Of a stretch of DNA of 64,000 bases, positions 59,703 through 64,000 are shown piece after piece; position 1 is the stretch's first letter, and each line of letters starts with the position of its first letter. Made by a program: the position numbers and the translations under genes. The notes beneath the pieces are model-generated. The model worked only from the letters and a program-made list of their open reading frames with translations, was not told where the DNA came from and did not search any database. The stretch is from Sipunculus nudus (lineage: Eukaryota; Annelida; Sipuncula; Golfingiida; Sipunculidae), in the NCBI GenBank assembly GCA_026874595.1, contig CM049322.1, forward strand, positions 45,689,340-45,753,339, in the 5' to 3' direction.

Positions 59703-61330
59703 TATTTGACGAAATTTGATCCTACTATATATGTATAACTATACAGTTCTTTTTTCCATACCACAGACCACTCTAGTTGTAATTTATTGAGATTTTGGAA
59801 AATTTTATCTGTGGTCTTCATCACGAGTTTATAAAATATGTGTTGTTTTGTATATTTGATAGAAAGCCATCTGGTGAAAGTGGTTTTAACAACGGCCACA
59901 ATTCACATGATCAGCTCGTGAGATTTCGGCTGGTCATTAATTATGTAATATTATTATTCCCCAAGGTCAATGATTCTTTTTTTGTTAGATCAGGCAAAGC
60001 AAAACCAACCATTATCTACTAGTTTTCAAAATGTCATTTAAAATATGCATTATTCATTCTTTGTATTATTTTGTGTAACTTTTTTTTTACTCTTTTAACC
60101 ATTCTCTTTGTTGCCATTTGCAATAGGTTGAGTAGGTACTTTGATTCGACGATAAAGTTTGATTGTTCTGCCTAGCAATGCCCGAAATAACTTAAACTAA
60201 AGCAGCTGATCTATATTTATATATATATATTAACTCTTAGGATAAACCATTGAAATGAATGAAATTTGTTTTGAGAAGCTCTTTGCAAAATAGAACTCGC
60301 TTATTGGATCTAAATTGACACCCGTGCATGTATTTCTAAATTTATTTATATGTACCCCACACATAAAATGAACGATAACATAGATAAATGCACAGATCAT
60401 TCATGACTTCAGCCGTTATTTTTTTACTTTTCCATGTCTTCGTGCAGTATGTTTACACACTAAAGCTAGCATTGCGGCCTTATTATGACCCTTTTATGTA
60501 TCTCTTCATGTAATATTCATTAGATCTGGCGATGTGATTATAATTAGGGTCGTAACACAGATTCGAAATGCCATGCTGTTTGTGTCGCAGTTAAATTGTC
60601 TCGCACGTGCAAACATACATCATGGCAATGGGCCAACCTATTTACCTTTCCAGGAGCGTGCGCCTTGCGCTTTATCCAAGTCCTATTAGTTAGCTTTTTT
60701 GAGTTTTGTCAAAAACAATTTAATATAAGCTAGAGGTCCAGATAGGTGACCTTAATTTGTAAAAGGTAACATTTTACCTTTTTATATTTGAAATATAACA
60801 AGGTATGATATTTTTGTTAATATTAAATACCAGAACAATCGATTTTTTTTAATCGCTGGCGTTTAGCTCAAGAGTGATGGGAAATATCTATTAAACGAAA
60901 CAACGTCACACAAAAGCGTTACCACTTGGCAAATTTGTTCTTCACTTTATCCTTTCGATTTATGTAATTTATATCCTGCCTGTTAAATTTGAGTAAACAA
61001 TATTATTTTCAAGTATTATGCTATTTCTATATATGGGTCCATCGATTCTTTAAAGAAAAAGAAACAAATTACACTCAGGAGTCCTTCAATTTAAACGTGA
61101 TCGGTGAACTTATGATCTAATAGTAATATACAATGTGTATGTTCGATTAAGGAAAACGCGTTATGAGTCACAAGAACCGTTTATGTTAGTTGTGTCGGCC
61201 TTTATAACCCGAGCTTTCTTTATGGCATTGCCAAATCATCGTCCTGTATTGGTTCACGTGACTTAAGTTGGTTTTAGGGACTTTAAAATGGTGTGAAAGG
61301 GGAGCAGTAATCACAGCTAACGCTCCAAGC
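58398..61330. other. Intergenic between genes D and E
   Basis: No exon recognised. Holds (TA)n tracts at 59,536-59,586 and 59,660-59,695 around a C/T tract, a gagtgaggg-type repeat at 59,360-59,470, and a CACGTG E-box at 61,255-61,260 close to gene E. The 189-codon minus-strand ORF here is made of simple sequence. Confidence 0.5.
59360..59697. repeat. GAGTGAGGG tandem tract and paired (TA)n tracts
   Basis: Plus-strand purine repeats (gtgagtgagggagtgagtga) at 59,360-59,470, then (TA)n at 59,536-59,586, poly-C/(TC)n at about 59,617-59,655, and a second (TA)n. Confidence 0.92.
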
Positions 61331-61817
61331 ATGGCATGCCCAATAGCACTCGCCGTTCTCCTGTTGGTTCCATTTGAAATCAGCGCCTTACCAGCCGGAA
61401 ACCGTTCCCATTTAGAGATTCGTAACATTGAGCGTGTCAACCTGTATTTCAGCTTTGGGAAGAATGCACACTCAATAACTGATGGAGATGAATGGACGGA
61501 AATAGCTGCAGCACCTTTTCGCCAATGTAGGCGACTACTGCGGGGATTCATAAGTAGAGCAAACAGTGAAGTAGATCTTCTGCCGGGTCATAGCAACGTG
61601 TCGAATGGTGATGCCCTAGTTCACGTTGAGAGAATCATCGGAAAGCTTAACGAGGTACTACGGGGAATGGGACACCATGAAGCCGAGCCAGTGACACAAG
61701 GAAGGTTTAATTGGACCATAGAGAAAATAGTTGCGAAATTAGATCTAATATTGGAACAGATGGAGAGAATTCAAGCCCGTAAACCTTCGAACAAAGAGAT
61801 GCCCTCCATGACAACAG
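61331..61817 (+). CDS. Gene E exon 1
   Basis: Signal peptide and helical N-glycosylated region. Ends ACA ACA G|GTAAAA in phase 1. The antisense open frame over it is a shadow. Confidence 0.78.
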
Positions 61818-63838
61818 GTAAAATTTAAATTCTCTATATTGCAAAGGTCAAAGAGCTTCTATTATTCAATGACTAAAACACATGTCAAGTACATTCATCC
61901 CATTATGCCATAGAAAACAACAATCCTTTGTAAAAATGTAATTTTCTTAACATCAACCACAATTGTTGGTCAATAGAATGTATATATTGGCCATACGTAA
62001 GTAATGTACCTCTTCGCTTTTACTGTTCATAATTGCACCTGATTTAAACGTTTAACAACATTCATTCTACGTTAACATTGTTACGAAGCGAGCAATATGA
62101 GATATATACTTGCAAATATATTAGGATAACTCTGAACAAACCAAAAACCGGATGATGAAATGTTGATAACCATAGTCCTCTAACAGTGAGCGGACAAAGG
62201 TCTCCCATCTCGGAAAAAAAGGGCCCCAACAAGTATTTTAATAATTCACTAGTTATATTATTCTTGATCTCCAATGTCAAGTCATGAATGTATTTAATTT
62301 GTGTCATAATAAATATATATATATATATATGTGAACCTTTGTCCCAGGTACCTTTTCTTGTTAATGATGATTTTATTTGGCCAAGTTGTAGTTGTACTTA
62401 TTCATGAACCACAAGAATACGACTCGCACAATTGCACGCCCAAATTATTTTTGAACTATTCCGCCAAATAGTCTGACCAAATTACCAAACTACATATCAA
62501 AAATTATATATGATAGTGATCGATATGGTTCGATCCACAAATTACTGCATGAAAAGTGTGAACAGAAGAAGATAATTGCATATTTGAGGGATTATATTTT
62601 CGGTTTTGTGATAAAATAAAATAAAATAGTTGATATGTCGGAAATGGAAACTGGACTACTCTGCCCAGCATAACCTGACCACACGTATCAATTTTCAGCC
62701 AGAGTTTTCTCAGAGATTACCAATATTTTCATGATTATTTGGAAAACAACTTGTCCCTTCTAAACATGGCGGTGCCCATTGGAAGTCCAAGGTTCCAAAT
62801 TCAGTTAAATCGGATGACCAATGGATATCTCGTTTAAACGTCACATACAACCTGCCCATTTATGCGCAACAAGTGGATCTGAGAATTACAGTCACTTTCT
62901 GTCGTTAATATCGCACGGCCAAAACACAAGGCGCAAGTGATTTCATGGGTGTAGTAAAGTCAAATGCAATTTAGCTATGTCAATATATCTTACTTTTCCA
63001 GTTGGAAACAAAGGAATTACAATATAGATTTGAATCAGATTTTATAATTTATACTATAGAGATTGTTGTTTTCTGATTATAAAGCTCAACCTACCACTGC
63101 AAAAGACTTCTTGTCTTCATCTCCTACTGCCACTGTGGCTGATGGATTGTCTCCTTCTGGGGATGGCTTGTCCCCTTCGCCGCCTGCCACTACCGACGAC
63201 TTACGATCGCTCCCTTCTGCTACAGCTGAAAATACCCAATCGTCGAGTACAGTCATGACCGAGGATATGCAATCGTTGTCTTATACAACAGGCGAGGCAA
63301 CCCAGTCGTCGTCTCAAGCCATGTATGACGATAATCGATCGTCGAGTACGGTAATGACCGAGGATATGCAATCGTTGTCTTATACAACAGGCGAGGCCAC
63401 CCAGTCGTCGTCTCAAGCCATGTATGACGATATCCGATCGTTGCCTATTAGCACCATGGATCATATCGTATCGTCGCCTCTGGCTATGACTCAGGACATC
63501 CGAGCCGGCACTCTGAGGGACAATGAAGTTCAAAAAGGTTAGTCAAACAATAATACGGCAGCATTGTATCATACAAATGAATTAAGGACATCATGTAGCC
63601 CCATCTGGATGTATTAAATATAAATTACATATTGCAAAAGACATATAATATATCCTTACTAGCCCAGCTTACAATATATTTGAATGGCGACAATTATTAT
63701 GTAAACCGGTTTATTATGTTGTAAAAATAAGTAACTTTATCAGAAAACATTTTTTTTCACATAGATTGGTCGTACATGCAAGGCTACCTGTACATTCCTG
63801 TCAAGTTCTTCTGGTTCTCATCCCGATATAATTTTTAA
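61331..63838 (+). CDS. Secreted glycoprotein with mucin-like repeat segment, gene E (three exons)
   Basis: Exons are 61,331-61,817, 63,085-63,537 and 63,765-63,838 (stop TAA), 337 residues. Both introns are phase 1 and all joins keep frame (G|CT Ala, G|AT Asp). The start is the ATG in AAGCATGG, giving MACPIALAVLLLVPFEISA, a signal peptide; an earlier in-frame ATG (61,268) would bury it. Residues 24-162 hold sequons at N24, N89 and N127, one Cys (C66) and two amphipathic helices (about 97-113 and 128-148, heptad-like WTIEKIVAKLDLILEQM). Exon 2 is Ser/Thr-rich, with units of 11 residues such as QSSSTVMTEDM, QSLSYTTGEAT and QSSSQAMYDDN. The last exon encodes a short aromatic tail (GYLYIPVKFFWF) and AATAAA follows at 63,877. 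No family was recognised. An extracellular, O-glycosylated, possibly oligomeric protein is inferred. Confidence 0.75.
61818..63084. other. Gene E intron 1
   Basis: AT-rich, with (TA)n at 62,313-62,330. No other feature was recognised. Confidence 0.65.
63085..63537 (+). CDS. Gene E exon 2 (11-residue Ser/Thr repeats)
   Basis: Acceptor TTGTTTTCTGATTATAAAG, 453 bp, ends AAA G|GTTAGT. Flanked by phase-1 introns on both sides, so it can be skipped or duplicated without breaking frame. Contains a 99-bp direct duplication (63,243-63,341 and 63,342-63,440, about 94/99 identical). Confidence 0.78.
63765..63838 (+). CDS. Gene E exon 3 (terminal)
   Basis: Acceptor ATTTTTTTTCACATAG, then AT TGG TCG TAC ATG. 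Twenty-three codons plus a split Asp and TAA. Rich in Phe, Tyr and Trp. Confidence 0.7.
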
Positions 63839-63876
63839 AGTGCTTTCATGATAGTCCACTTGAGAGTTGGTGAGCG

Positions 63877-63882
63877 AATAAA
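63877..63882 (+). terminator. Gene E polyadenylation signal
   Basis: AATAAA 39 bp after the stop codon. Confidence 0.6.
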
Positions 63883-64000
63883 GAAAACTAAACCTCCTAT
63901 CCCGTCAATCCAATCCGGGCGCCTCACTTTGAACCGGTAGCGTAGTTAATAAATATAATTAGTCCACTTCTGAATGCTGTTTGACTGAGTTCATGCTGTC

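Noticed and set aside
59330..59899. 189-codon minus-strand ORF, the longest in the window
   Set aside because: Two thirds of it is TA, GA and GAGTG repeat; no splice or family evidence.
61186..61551. 121-codon minus-strand ORF
   Set aside because: Antisense shadow of gene E exon 1, which has a signal peptide, good donor and matching phases.
63201..63533. 110-codon minus-strand ORF
   Set aside because: Antisense shadow of the repeat exon of gene E.

Overview
The window looks like a piece of an AT-rich animal genome, most likely a lophotrochozoan and probably a bivalve mollusc. It has intron-containing genes with GT/GC-AG junctions, secreted-protein first exons, an AAGATGGCGGC-type start, abundant (TA)n and poly-C/poly-G tracts, and several dispersed repeat families with short terminal inverted repeats. 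There are no operons, ribosome-binding sites or long bacterial-type ORFs. Nearly all ORFs over 60 codons are chance or simple-sequence ORFs. The real genes sit in small exons, which I reconstructed by checking that splice sites and codon phases agree.

Left third (1-28,440, minus strand): a tandem cluster of three lipocalin-like secreted-protein genes. Gene A (two exons, 3,848 to 1,840; the rest is off the window or lost) and gene B (complete, four exons, 28,200 to 22,190, 162 codons) are close paralogues. They share exon lengths (105 and 116 bp), phases and a promoter block about 238 bp upstream of the ATG. Gene C (three well-supported exons, 15,578 to 13,167) is diverged but keeps the same phase pattern (0-2-1). 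It carries the textbook lipocalin G-x-W, TDY and arginine motifs. The introns hold MITEs, tandem duplications and hairpins.

Middle (28,440-48,300): mostly repeats. These include GGTCC-rich hAT-like fragments (28.7-29.7 kb) and an intact-ended hAT-like non-autonomous element with an exact 8-bp target duplication (42,376-42,941). There are also tandem arrays (32.5-33.5 and 34.0-34.3 kb), a decayed Helitron Rep/PIF1-helicase gene (37,557 to 35,019, minus), a 31-bp minisatellite (46.39-47.42 kb), and a cluster of palindromes whose stems vary in a compensatory way (47.43-47.67 kb).

Right third (48-64 kb): gene D (minus, 57,949 to 51,618) is a reconstructed three-exon gene for a 60-residue protein with an 11-nt first coding segment and a 20-bp perfect palindrome upstream. 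A G-rich minisatellite (55.5-56.56 kb) lies in its first intron. Gene E (plus, 61,331-63,838) is a reconstructed three-exon gene for a 337-residue secreted protein: signal peptide, helical N-glycosylated region, a Ser/Thr-rich segment built of 11-residue repeats, and an aromatic C-terminal tail. Neither D nor E matches a family I can name with certainty. All reconstructions come from reading the sequence; no database search or transcript data was used.
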